Positions 1 through 6,312 of a stretch of 6,575 nucleotides of DNA are shown here, one piece after another. A program made the translations under genes and the position numbers. The first letter of the stretch is position 1; each line of letters opens with the position of its first letter. This DNA comes from an uncultured Ideonella sp. (GTDB lineage Bacteria; Pseudomonadota; Gammaproteobacteria; Burkholderiales; Burkholderiaceae): contig CAMLGG010000288.1 in assembly GCA_946479475.1 (NCBI GenBank), positions 1 to 6,575 on the forward strand, written 5' to 3'. The notes beneath the pieces were generated by a model. It was not told where the DNA came from, did no database searches, and saw only the letters and a program-made list of their open reading frames with translations.

Positions 1-171
<171 letters not shown>

Positions 172-194
172 TCAGTGCGGGAAGAGCCGGCGGC

Positions 195-485
195 TTACTT
201 CTCCACGACGGCGAACAGGTCGTCTTCCTTCATGACCAGCAGTTCTTCGCCGTCCACCTTGACGGTCTGGCCCGAGTACTTGCCGAACAGCACGCGGTCG
301 CCGACCTTGATGTTCAGCGCGACGAAGTCGCCCTTGTCGTTGCGCTTGCCGGGGCCGACGGCCAGCACTTCGCCCTGGTCGGGCTTCTCGGCGGCGTTGT
401 CGGGGATCACGATGCCCGAGGCGGTCTTGGTTTCGTTTTCCAGGCGCTTGACGATCACGCGATCGTGCAACGGACGAAGCTTCAT
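195..485 (-). CDS. groES: 10 kDa co-chaperonin GroES
   Basis: Co-chaperonin that forms the heptameric lid on GroEL and closes the folding chamber. The product is 96 residues, the normal length for the family, and begins [18 protein letters not shown]. The mobile loop that contacts GroEL is at about residues 17-32, with the hydrophobic tripeptide I25-V26-I27. The later stretch [10 protein letters not shown] (about 63-72) and the acidic C-terminal part with EDDLFAVVE are also typical. The reading frame is open upstream to 509, which would add eight residues (MPLPQGDA). I chose 485 because the family starts at MKLRPL and because AAGGAG sits 5 bases before this ATG. It is the first gene of the groES-groEL operon and ends 53 bases before groEL. 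Control is inferred from the CIRCE element and sigma-32-like promoter about 120-180 bases upstream. Confidence 0.98.
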   Translation of the reverse strand: MKLRPLHDRVIVKRLENETKTASGIVIPDNAAEKPDQGEVLAVGPGKRNDKGDFVALNIKVGDRVLFGKYSGQTVKVDGEELLVMKEDDLFAVVEK

Positions 486-490
486 TGCAT

Positions 491-496
491 CTCCTT
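491..496 (-). promoter_or_regulatory. groES ribosome binding site
   Basis: AAGGAG on the minus strand, 5 bases before the ATG at 485. It settles the groES start against the in-frame upstream start at 509. An out-of-frame ATG-CAA-TGA triplet run lies directly between the site and the groES ATG, but it touches the AAGGAG and is unlikely to be used. Confidence 0.85.
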
Positions 497-558
497 GAGG
501 CAGTGGCAATCAGTGAGTGTGGGAGTCACCAGGGAAGTTGGTGCTCATTCACGTCGAA

Positions 559-580
559 GCGGCCCGTCGAAACGGACCGC
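559..580 (-). other. GC-rich hairpin in the groESL leader
   Basis: Inverted repeat with 8-base arms (559-566 and 573-580) and a 6-base loop. In the RNA read from the minus strand all eight positions can pair, one of them as a G-U wobble. It lies in the untranslated leader about 75 bases before the groES start and has no U-tract after it, so it is not an intrinsic terminator. A role in mRNA stability or processing is possible but is only inferred. Confidence 0.4.
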
Positions 581-604
581 CGGAAAGCGTCTCGCCGCTG
601 GTTG

Positions 605-631
605 TTAGCACTCCAGCGGGTCGAGTGCTAG
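605..631. promoter_or_regulatory. CIRCE operator (HrcA binding site)
   Basis: TTAGCACTC (605-613), nine bases, then GAGTGCTAG (623-631). This matches the CIRCE consensus TTAGCACTC-N9-GAGTGCTAA at 17 of 18 arm positions, differing only in the last base. CIRCE is the binding site of the heat-shock repressor HrcA and typically sits between the promoter and the start of groESL. Here it begins 6 bases downstream of the -10 box on the minus strand, so bound HrcA would cover the transcription start. As RNA it would also form a stem-loop at the 5' end of the message. The hrcA gene itself is not in this window. Confidence 0.93.
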
Positions 632-636
632 CAGGC

Positions 637-665
637 ATTATAGGGACCGCCCGAGGGCTTTCAAG
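637..665 (-). promoter_or_regulatory. groESL promoter, combined sigma-32/sigma-70 type
   Basis: On the minus strand CTTGAAA (659-665) is a perfect match to the sigma-32 (RpoH) -35 consensus. Thirteen bases later CCCTATAAT (637-645) resembles the sigma-32 -10 (CCCCATNT) and contains a perfect sigma-70 -10, TATAAT (637-642). Read as sigma-70, TTGAAA (659-664) and TATAAT are 16 bases apart. The predicted start is around 630, inside the CIRCE element. Heat-shock control by both RpoH activation and HrcA repression is known in betaproteobacteria; that both act here is inferred from the sequence alone. Confidence 0.82.
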
Positions 666-687
666 ACCCCGTCGCACCGCTCGGGCG
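648..687. repeat. 8-base inverted repeat around the groESL -35 box
   Basis: CGCCCGAG (648-655) and CTCGGGCG (680-687) are perfect inverted copies separated by 24 bases. One arm lies in the spacer between the -35 and -10 boxes, the other just upstream of the -35. It begins 5 bases downstream of the yacG stop. No T-run follows on either strand, so it is a poor intrinsic terminator. It could be a protein site or chance in GC-rich DNA. Confidence 0.3.
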
Positions 688-691
688 CGCT

Positions 692-901
692 TTACTCCTG
701 GTCGTCGGAGGGGGGCGGCGAGCCGACGCGGTACTCCTCGCTCGCCCAGGCGCCGAAATCCTGGCCCTGGCAACGGGCGCTGCAGAAGGGGCGGAAAGGG
801 TTCTCGGGCGAGAACGGCGCAGGCCGGCGGCAGGCCGGGCAGGGCACCATGCGCGGCTTGGACGGCGGGACCGGCGGCGCCGGAGGCGAGGACTCGGGCA
901 T
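692..901 (-). CDS. yacG: DNA gyrase inhibitor YacG, zinc-binding
   Basis: Small zinc protein of the YacG family; the E. coli member binds the GyrB subunit and inhibits gyrase. The product is 69 residues, within the usual range. The zinc site is complete: C21 and C24 (CPAC), then C40 and C44 (FCSARC), a C-x2-C-x15-C-x3-C pattern, followed by the typical D-F-G-A-W-A-x-E-x-Y region at about 48-57. The first 17 residues are proline-rich and the tail is acidic (SDDQE); both ends look disordered, as in relatives. The start at 901 lies 11 bases after the zapD stop, and the sequence GAAGGG overlapping that stop can serve as ribosome binding site. The frame is open much further upstream, but that part is a shadow of zapD. 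It is the last gene of the pilB-to-yacG cluster; coaE-zapD-yacG adjacency is also found in E. coli. Confidence 0.93.
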   Translation of the reverse strand: MPESSPPAPPVPPSKPRMVPCPACRRPAPFSPENPFRPFCSARCQGQDFGAWASEEYRVGSPPPSDDQE

Positions 902-912
902 GGGCCGACCCT

Positions 913-1668
913 TCAGGCGCAAAGGGACAGGTCGAAGGTCGCGTCGCCCTGGTAGGGCTTGAGCCGGCCCTCGGCGTCGGCCCGCATCAGCCGAACCGAG
1001 ACCATCAGGCGGTGGCCGCTGATCTCGGGCACGAGACCGAGCGACTCGTCGATGCGCAGGCGCAGCAGGTGGTAGGTGCGGCCCGCCGGGAGGCTCTGCT
1101 GGTACTGCCCGGCCTGGGCCACGACGCGGTGCGGCACGCCGGCATCGCGCAGGAGGTTGAGCAGCAGCAGCAGCGCCTCGGCCAGCGGCACCAGCGTGTC
1201 GACCCAGTGGGTGAGGTCGTTGCGGCGCTGCTCCGGCGGCAGTTGCTGCCAGGCGTAATAGGCGGGCAGGTCGAACGAACAGGTGCCGCCCGGGATGCTG
1301 ATGCGGCTGCGAATGCTCATCAGCCACTCGTTGGCCGTGAGCGTGTGACCGGCCTTGCCCGCCAGGTGGTTGAGGCCGGCGTGGGCGTGGTCGATGCGGG
1401 CGACGATCTCGTCCAGCGCGGCTTCGGAGACGCTCGGGTTGCCGCGGAACGCCTGCAACTGCGCCCGGTGGCGCTCCAGTTCCTTCAGCAGGTCGGACTT
1501 GAGGTCGGCCCGCGAAGCGACATCCATGATCTCGAACAGCGTGACCAGCGCGAAGTGATGGTCGACGGCCGAGTCGCGTGGCAGCAGTGAGTGCAGCCGG
1601 GCAAACAGGTGCTCCAGCCGCAGCATCGTGCGGATGCCTTCGTTGAAGGGGTACTCGTAGAGAACCAA
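913..1668 (-). CDS. zapD: Cell division protein ZapD (YacF family), TTG start
   Basis: Cytosolic FtsZ-associated protein that bundles FtsZ filaments and helps assemble the division ring. The product is 251 residues, close to the roughly 247 of E. coli ZapD. It begins MVLYEYPFNEGIRTMLRLE, the family's N-terminal signature, and has the hallmark RSRISIPGGTCSFDLP at about 120-135. LKELERHRAQLQ (about 61-72) and EISGHRLMVSVRLM (about 215-228) also match the family. The start codon is TTG (1666-1668): no ATG or GTG is placed to preserve the conserved N-terminus, and AAGGA lies 9 bases upstream. The next ATG, at residue 15, would remove conserved residues. The gene sits 90 bases after coaE and 11 bases before yacG. 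The TTG start may keep its level low; that is inference. Confidence 0.95.
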   Translation of the reverse strand: MVLYEYPFNEGIRTMLRLEHLFARLHSLLPRDSAVDHHFALVTLFEIMDVASRADLKSDLLKELERHRAQLQAFRGNPSVSEAALDEIVARIDHAHAGLNHLAGKAGHTLTANEWLMSIRSRISIPGGTCSFDLPAYYAWQQLPPEQRRNDLTHWVDTLVPLAEALLLLLNLLRDAGVPHRVVAQAGQYQQSLPAGRTYHLLRLRIDESLGLVPEISGHRLMVSVRLMRADAEGRLKPYQGDATFDLSLCA

Positions 1669-1677
1669 GTGCTGACG

Positions 1678-1682
1678 TCCTT
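1678..1682 (-). promoter_or_regulatory. zapD ribosome binding site
   Basis: AAGGA on the minus strand with a 9-base spacer to the TTG at 1668. Together with the conserved N-terminal residues this supports the non-ATG start of zapD. Confidence 0.65.
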
Positions 1683-1693
1683 GCGAGGCCTGC

Positions 1694-1711
1694 CCCGGGA
1701 CGAAACCCGGG
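1694..1711 (-). other. GC hairpin in the coaE-zapD gap
   Basis: CCCGGG at 1694-1699 and again at 1706-1711 with a 6-base loop. Because CCCGGG is its own reverse complement, the two copies form a perfect 6-base-pair hairpin on either strand. On the transcribed strand no U-run follows, so it is not a standard terminator. It lies 11 bases upstream of the AAGGA of zapD and could influence zapD translation or protect a processed end. Confidence 0.35.
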
Positions 1712-1758
1712 AAAGCGTCGATTGTTTCACAGCACTTGAAAGGGGCGCCGCCGGGCGG

Positions 1759-2370
1759 TCAGGGCCACCACAGGCGCCACAGGCGCATCACCATTGCTTC
1801 CAGGGCATCCAGGGACACCCCGGCACCGTTGTGGATCACGGCGTCGGCGATGCGCCGGCGGGCGGAGCGCGGAGATTGCTGGGCGATGACGCGGCGCACC
1901 TCCTCGGCCGGCCAGCCCGAGCGCCGCATCACCCGCTCGACCTGCAGCGCCTCTTCGCAGTCGACCACGAGGATGCGGTCCACCCTCTGCCGCCAGTGGG
2001 CGGACTCCGCCAGGAGCGGCACGTCGAAAACGACGGGCTGATCGGCGGCGGCCGCCGCCGCTCGCAGCTGCGCCTCCTGGCCGATCATGGGGTGCAGGAT
2101 GGACTCGAGGCGTTGGCGGGCCTGCGGTTGCGAGAAGACCTCGGCCCGCATGCGCGCCCTGTCCAGGGCGCCGGCGGCATCGATCATCCGCTCGCCGAAG
2201 GCCGCCGCGATGGCGGGCAGCGCCGCCCCGCCCGGCGCGGTGAGCTCCCGCGCGATGGCGTCCGTGTCGACGATGAGGGCACCGTGCCGGGCCAGTGCCG
2301 CGGCCACGGTGCTCTTGCCGCTGCCGATGCCGCCGGTCAGCCCGGCGCGCAGCGGCGCCGCTGCTGGCAT
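1759..2370 (-). CDS. coaE: Dephospho-CoA kinase CoaE
   Basis: Catalyses the last step of coenzyme A synthesis: ATP-dependent phosphorylation of the 3'-hydroxyl of the ribose in dephospho-CoA, in the cytosol. The product is 203 residues, normal for the family. It shows the Walker A loop G13-GIGSGKS-20, the D35-T-D37 substrate-binding region (DTDAIARELT), LHPMI at about 92-96, FDVPLLAES at 115-123, RILVVDC at 132-138, and the C-terminal RIADAVIHNG at 173-182. The ATG at 2370 lies inside the end of pilD (34-base overlap), and the Shine-Dalgarno match before it is weak, so coupling to pilD translation is likely. The frame stays open upstream to 3240, but that extension is only a shadow of pilD in another frame. 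The gene order pilD-coaE is widely conserved in pseudomonads and betaproteobacteria. Confidence 0.97.
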   Translation of the reverse strand: MPAAAPLRAGLTGGIGSGKSTVAAALARHGALIVDTDAIARELTAPGGAALPAIAAAFGERMIDAAGALDRARMRAEVFSQPQARQRLESILHPMIGQEAQLRAAAAAADQPVVFDVPLLAESAHWRQRVDRILVVDCEEALQVERVMRRSGWPAEEVRRVIAQQSPRSARRRIADAVIHNGAGVSLDALEAMVMRLWRLWWP

Positions 2371-3302
2371 CCGTACTGTCCCATCCAGCCCAGCACGCGC
2401 TGCGTGCCGGCCAGCAGCACGACCACGCCGCCCCCGGCCAGGAACGGCCCGAAGGGCACGAAGCGGCCCTCGCGCAGGCTGCCGGTGACCTTCATGCCGA
2501 TGCCGACCACGGCGCCGATGACCGAGGCCATCAGGACGATGGGCAGGATCGCCTGCCAGCCGAGCCAGGCGCCCAGCGCGGCCAGGAGCTTGAAGTCGCC
2601 GAAGCCCATGCCCTCCTTGCCGGTCGCTTTCTTGAACAGCCAGTAGATCGACCACAGCGAAAGGTAGCCGGCAAAGGCGCCCCACAGGGCGTCGGTCAGC
2701 GGCAGCTTGCTCCAGCCCAGGGCAGCCGCGCCGAGCCCCGCCCACAGCAGGGGCAGGTTCAATGCGTCCGGCAGCAGGGTGGTGTCCCAGTCGATCGCAG
2801 CCAGCGCGACGAGCGTGGCGAGCACGGCGCACCACATCAACGCCAGGGGCTGCGCCCCGAACCGCCACCCCGCCAGGCCGAAGAGGACGGCCGTCAGCAG
2901 CTCGACGAAGGGATAGCGTGGCGAGATCCTGGTCTTGCAGGCCGAGCACCGACCGCGCAGCCACAGCCAGCTCAGCAGCGGGATGTTCTCGTACCAGCGG
3001 ATCGCGTGGCCGCAGGCCGGGCAGGCCGAGCGAGGGTGCGCGAGGTCGTAGGGCCCGAGGCCTTCCAGGCTTTGCTGCACCTCGACGGCAGACTGCGTCA
3101 CGACCTTGCCGGGCTCCTTGCCGAAGCAGCGCTGGAAGGATTCGCTGTCGGACAGCGCGTGCGCCACGTCGCCCCACCACTCGCGCTCCATCATGCGAGG
3201 CAGCCGGTGGACGACCACGTTGAGGAAGCTGCCTATGCAAAGTCCCAGCAGGGCGAGCACGGGCGGCGAGAGCCAGAGGCCCAGCGCATCGGCCCCCGGC
3301 AC
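2337..3302 (-). CDS. pilD: Type IV prepilin peptidase / N-methyltransferase PilD, GTG start
   Basis: Inner-membrane enzyme of family A24 that removes the leader from prepilins and pseudopilins and methylates the new N-terminus. The product is 321 residues. It has an N-terminal membrane segment (about 13-31) followed by SFLNVVVHRLP, then the cytoplasmic loop with two zinc-type pairs, C94/C97 (CPACG) and C119/C122 (CSAC). The catalytic aspartates are probably D171 (in AAIDWDTTLLPD) and D236 (in GMGFGDFK, the GxGD motif). Several further membrane segments follow. Residues 36-93 form a longer loop than in P. aeruginosa PilD (about 290 residues in total); I recall such loops as common in betaproteobacteria. 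The GTG start is one base after the pilC stop, with AGGTGG 6 bases upstream, so translation is likely coupled. The last 11 codons overlap coaE. The peptidase may also serve a type II secretion system if the genome has one. Confidence 0.96.
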   Translation of the reverse strand: MPGADALGLWLSPPVLALLGLCIGSFLNVVVHRLPRMMEREWWGDVAHALSDSESFQRCFGKEPGKVVTQSAVEVQQSLEGLGPYDLAHPRSACPACGHAIRWYENIPLLSWLWLRGRCSACKTRISPRYPFVELLTAVLFGLAGWRFGAQPLALMWCAVLATLVALAAIDWDTTLLPDALNLPLLWAGLGAAALGWSKLPLTDALWGAFAGYLSLWSIYWLFKKATGKEGMGFGDFKLLAALGAWLGWQAILPIVLMASVIGAVVGIGMKVTGSLREGRFVPFGPFLAGGGVVVLLAGTQRVLGWMGQYGCQQRRRCAPG

Positions 3303-3303
3303 G

Positions 3304-4524
3304 TCAGACCACCTGGCCGAGCTTGAAGATCGGCAGGTACATCGAAACCACGATGCCGCCGATCAGGCCACCCAGGAACACGATGATGATCGGCTCGAGC
3401 AGGGTCGACAGGCCCTTGACCATCTCGTCGACCTCTTCCTCGTAGAAGTCGGCGGCCCGCGCCAGCATGTCGTCCAGTGCACCGGACTCCTCGCCGATCG
3501 CGGCCATCTGCAGCACCATGTTCGGGAACACGCCGGTCTGCGTCATGGAGGTGGTCAGGGCCGTGCCGGTCGCGACGTCGCGCTGGATCTGCTGCGTGGC
3601 CTGCGAGTAGACGGAGTTGCCCGCGGTGCCGCCCACGGAATCGAGCGCCTCGACCAGCGGCACGCCTGCGGCGAACATCGTGGCCAGGGTGCGCGTCCAG
3701 CGGGCGATGATGGCCTTGCGGATCAGGTCGCCGAAGATGGGCAGGCGCAGCAGGAAGCGGTCCATCGCGAACTGCATCTTCTCGGAGCGCTTCCACGTCT
3801 GCATGAAGGTGTAGCCGCCGCCGAAGAGGACGCCGAAGATCAGCCACCAGTACCTGACGAAGACGTCGCTCATCGCCATGACGAGCAGGGTAGGCGCCGG
3901 CAACTCGGCCCCGAAGGACTTGAACACGTCCTTGAAGGCGGGGATCACGAAGATCATGATCACCGTGACCACCACGAAGGCGACCACCAGCACCGAGATC
4001 GGATAGATCAGGGCCGACTTGACCTTCTGCTTGATCGCGAGAGTCTTCTCCTGGTAGAGCGCCAGGCGGGTCAGCAGCTCTTCCAGGATGCCGCCCGCCT
4101 CGCCCGCCTCGACCAGGTTGCAGTAGAGCGCGTCGAAGTATTGCGGGTGACGCCGGAAGGCGGAGGACAGGTTGGTGCCGGTCTCGACGTCCGACCGGAT
4201 GTCCATCAGCAGGCGGGTCAGGCGCGGGTTCGGGCTGCCGCGGCCGACGATGTCGAACGCCTGCAGCAAAGGCACGCCCGCCTTCATCATGGTGGCCAGC
4301 TGGCGGGTGAAGACGGCGATGTCCTTGGCCTTGATGGCCTTGCCGCCGCCGCTGCGCCGCTTCTTGATCTTGGTGACCATGACGCCCTGGCGGCGCAGGC
4401 TGGCGCTGACCGCTGCTTCGCCGCCGGAACGCACTTCACCGCGAACGATCTTGCCGTTGCGGTCCTTGCCTTCCCACTCGAAGATGAATTCCTTGACGTC
4501 CTTCGCCGCCGCTGCAGTTGCCAT
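3304..4524 (-). CDS. pilC: Type IV pilus inner-membrane platform protein PilC
   Basis: Polytopic inner-membrane protein that couples the PilB (and PilT) ATPases to insertion or removal of pilin subunits at the pilus base. The product is 406 residues, the family norm. It has two copies of the T2SSF/GspF fold, at about residues 70-193 and 274-396, each with the repeated E-x-G-x-x-G-x-L motif (EAGEAGGILEELL at 139-151, GEESGALDDML at 344-354). Membrane segments are visible at about 172-195, 223-243 and 373-396. The N-terminal region FIFEWEGKDRNGKIVRGEV (13-31) is characteristic of PilC rather than GspF. The ATG at 4524 is preceded by GGAGG with a short 4-base spacer. The gene follows pilB by 63 bases and its stop is one base from the pilD start. 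Confidence 0.97.
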   Translation of the reverse strand: MATAAAAKDVKEFIFEWEGKDRNGKIVRGEVRSGGEAAVSASLRRQGVMVTKIKKRRSGGGKAIKAKDIAVFTRQLATMMKAGVPLLQAFDIVGRGSPNPRLTRLLMDIRSDVETGTNLSSAFRRHPQYFDALYCNLVEAGEAGGILEELLTRLALYQEKTLAIKQKVKSALIYPISVLVVAFVVVTVIMIFVIPAFKDVFKSFGAELPAPTLLVMAMSDVFVRYWWLIFGVLFGGGYTFMQTWKRSEKMQFAMDRFLLRLPIFGDLIRKAIIARWTRTLATMFAAGVPLVEALDSVGGTAGNSVYSQATQQIQRDVATGTALTTSMTQTGVFPNMVLQMAAIGEESGALDDMLARAADFYEEEVDEMVKGLSTLLEPIIIVFLGGLIGGIVVSMYLPIFKLGQVV

Positions 4525-4587
4525 TGAGCCTCCGGCCGATTCCCAAACGATCGTTCAAATGCTGCGCGATTGTCGCCGCACGGCCGC
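4525..4587 (-). other. pilB-pilC intergenic spacer with a 10-base palindrome
   Basis: A 63-base gap holding the pilC ribosome binding site (GGAGG, 4529-4533) and the perfect palindrome AACGATCGTT at 4546-4555. There is no T-run or loop, so it is not a terminator. No convincing promoter is seen, and pilB and pilC are most simply read as co-transcribed. Confidence 0.3.
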
Positions 4588-6312
4588 TTACTCGTTCGTG
4601 GCGGCGATCACTTCCTCGAGCGATGTGACACCCAGTTTCACCTTCAGCAGGCCGGATTGGCGCAGGTCGCGCACGCCGTCCTTCTGGGCCTGGGCCGCGA
4701 TGTCGGGCGCGGTGCCCTGGGAAAGGATGATCCGCTGGATCTGCTCGGTGATCGGCATCACCTGGTAGACGCCGACCCGGCCCTTGTAGCCGTTGTTGCA
4801 GTGGCTGCAGCCGACCGCCTTGAAGGGCATCCAGCTGCCATCCAGCTCGCTTTCCGAATAGCCGGCCTTGAGCAGCGCGGCGCGCGGGTAGTCGGCCGGC
4901 TTCTTGCAGCTTTCGCACAGCCGGCGCACCAGGCGCTGGGCGGTGATCAACAGCACGCTGGAGGCGATGTTGAACGGCGCCACGCCCATGTTCAGAAGCC
5001 GGGTGAGCGTGGACGGTGCATCGTTCGTGTGCAGCGTCGACATCACCATGTGGCCGGTCTGCGCGGCCTTGATCGCGATGTCGGCGGTTTCGAGGTCGCG
5101 GATTTCGCCGACCATGATGATGTCCGGGTCCTGGCGCAGGAACGACTTCAGGGCCACGGCGAAGTTCAGGCCCGCCTTGTCGTTGACGTTGACCTGGTTG
5201 ATGCCCGGCAGGTTGATTTCGGCCGGATCCTCGACCGTGGCGATGTTCACGCCCGGCTGGTTGAGGATGTTCAGGCAGGTGTAGAGGGAAACCGTCTTGC
5301 CGGAGCCGGTGGGCCCGGTGACCAGGACCATGCCGTAGGGGCGGTGGATGGCGTTGAGCAGGCGCTCCTTCTCGGCTGGCTCGTATCCCAGTGCCTCGAT
5401 GCCCAGCTTGGCGCTGGACGAATCGAGGATACGGATCACGATCTTCTCGCCGAACAGCGTGGGCAGGGTGCTGACGCGGAAGTCGATCGACTTGTTGCCG
5501 AAGCGCAGCTTCATCCGGCCGTCCTGCGGCACGCGCTTCTCGGAGATGTCCAGGCGCGAGATGACCTTGATGCGCGAGGCCAGCTTGTCTTTGATGGCGA
5601 TGGGCGGCTGCGTGATCTCCCTCAGCTCGCCGTCCACCCGGAATCGCACCCGGTAGTTGAACTCGTAAGGCTCGAAATGGAGATCGGACGCGCGCATGTT
5701 GATGGCGTCGATCAGCATCTTCTGCAGGAAGCGCACGACCGGCGCGTCCTCCACCTCGGTGGCGACCTCGGCCGCGGCGGGCTGGGACGTGTCCTCCTCG
5801 GTGACGTCGAAATCGAAGTCCGCGGTGGCAAGCGCCTCCATCGCTTGCGAAACGGGAGTGGCCTGGCTGTCGAGCAGCCGACTGAGCTTGTCGTACTCGA
5901 CCAGCACCCACTCGGGCGCCAGCTGGGTCGCGAACTTGATGCGCTCGGTCGCCTCCTGGTCGGTAGGATCGGCGCAGGCCAGGAACAGCCGGCTGCCCCG
6001 CTTGGCCAGGGGCAGGACCTTGTATTGGGTGACGAGCTTGGCGTCCAGGATGGCGCGCGGCAGGCTCTGCGCGTTCACTGCGTCCAGGTCCAGCAAGGGG
6101 ACCGCCAGAGCGGTCGACAGGCTGTGAGCCAGCGCCGAGGGCGACATCTCGCCGGACTCCATCAGCGCGGCGATGAAGCTCATCCGCTTGTCGCGTGCCT
6201 GCGAGGTCAACTCCTCGGCGCGCTGGACCTTGATCTTCCCGCCGTGGACCAGCACCCGGGCAACGCCAGACAACGCGGAGGAGGGAGCTTCGATCAGGGT
6301 ATCCACAGGCAT
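4588..6312 (-). CDS. pilB: Type IV pilus extension ATPase PilB
   Basis: Cytoplasmic hexameric ATPase of the GspE/PilB family that powers pilus assembly with PilC. The product is 574 residues, as expected. An N-terminal T2SSE_N/MshEN-type domain spans about 40-150. An acidic linker follows at about 164-190, then the conserved APVVRFLQKML (190-200). The ATPase core has the Asp box ASDLHFEP (208-215), Walker A GPTGSGKT (333-340), Walker B DPDIIMVGEIRD (395-406) and His box STLHTND (425-431). A tetracysteine zinc site is complete: C466/C469 and C502/C505. An in-frame TGA three codons before the ATG at 6312 (6319-6321) fixes the 5' limit. The Shine-Dalgarno match is weak (ACGG-like). It is the first gene of the pil cluster and has its own candidate promoter just upstream. 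The close similarity to P. aeruginosa PilB through the core makes PilB more likely than GspE or MshE. Confidence 0.98.
   Translation of the reverse strand: MPVDTLIEAPSSALSGVARVLVHGGKIKVQRAEELTSQARDKRMSFIAALMESGEMSPSALAHSLSTALAVPLLDLDAVNAQSLPRAILDAKLVTQYKVLPLAKRGSRLFLACADPTDQEATERIKFATQLAPEWVLVEYDKLSRLLDSQATPVSQAMEALATADFDFDVTEEDTSQPAAAEVATEVEDAPVVRFLQKMLIDAINMRASDLHFEPYEFNYRVRFRVDGELREITQPPIAIKDKLASRIKVISRLDISEKRVPQDGRMKLRFGNKSIDFRVSTLPTLFGEKIVIRILDSSSAKLGIEALGYEPAEKERLLNAIHRPYGMVLVTGPTGSGKTVSLYTCLNILNQPGVNIATVEDPAEINLPGINQVNVNDKAGLNFAVALKSFLRQDPDIIMVGEIRDLETADIAIKAAQTGHMVMSTLHTNDAPSTLTRLLNMGVAPFNIASSVLLITAQRLVRRLCESCKKPADYPRAALLKAGYSESELDGSWMPFKAVGCSHCNNGYKGRVGVYQVMPITEQIQRIILSQGTAPDIAAQAQKDGVRDLRQSGLLKVKLGVTSLEEVIAATNE

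Noticed and set aside
692..1327. A 211-codon frame that would extend YacG at its N-terminus
   Set aside because: The extension overlaps zapD in another frame and is arginine/alanine/proline-rich; YacG is complete at 69 residues from the ATG at 901.
517..1590. A 357-codon plus-strand frame starting in the groESL control region
   Set aside because: It runs antisense to yacG and zapD, has a low-complexity translation, no ribosome binding site, and conflicts with the CIRCE and promoter region.
1725..1741. TTTCA-N7-TGAAA inverted repeat and a plus-strand CTTGAAA in the coaE-zapD gap
   Set aside because: The arms are only 5 bases, and the heat-shock-like -35 box points away from any gene and lacks a -10 partner.
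1759..3240. A 493-codon frame that would make CoaE a fusion with a long N-terminal extension
   Set aside because: The extra 290 residues are the out-of-frame shadow of pilD, and CoaE alone already has normal length with its P-loop near the N-terminus.
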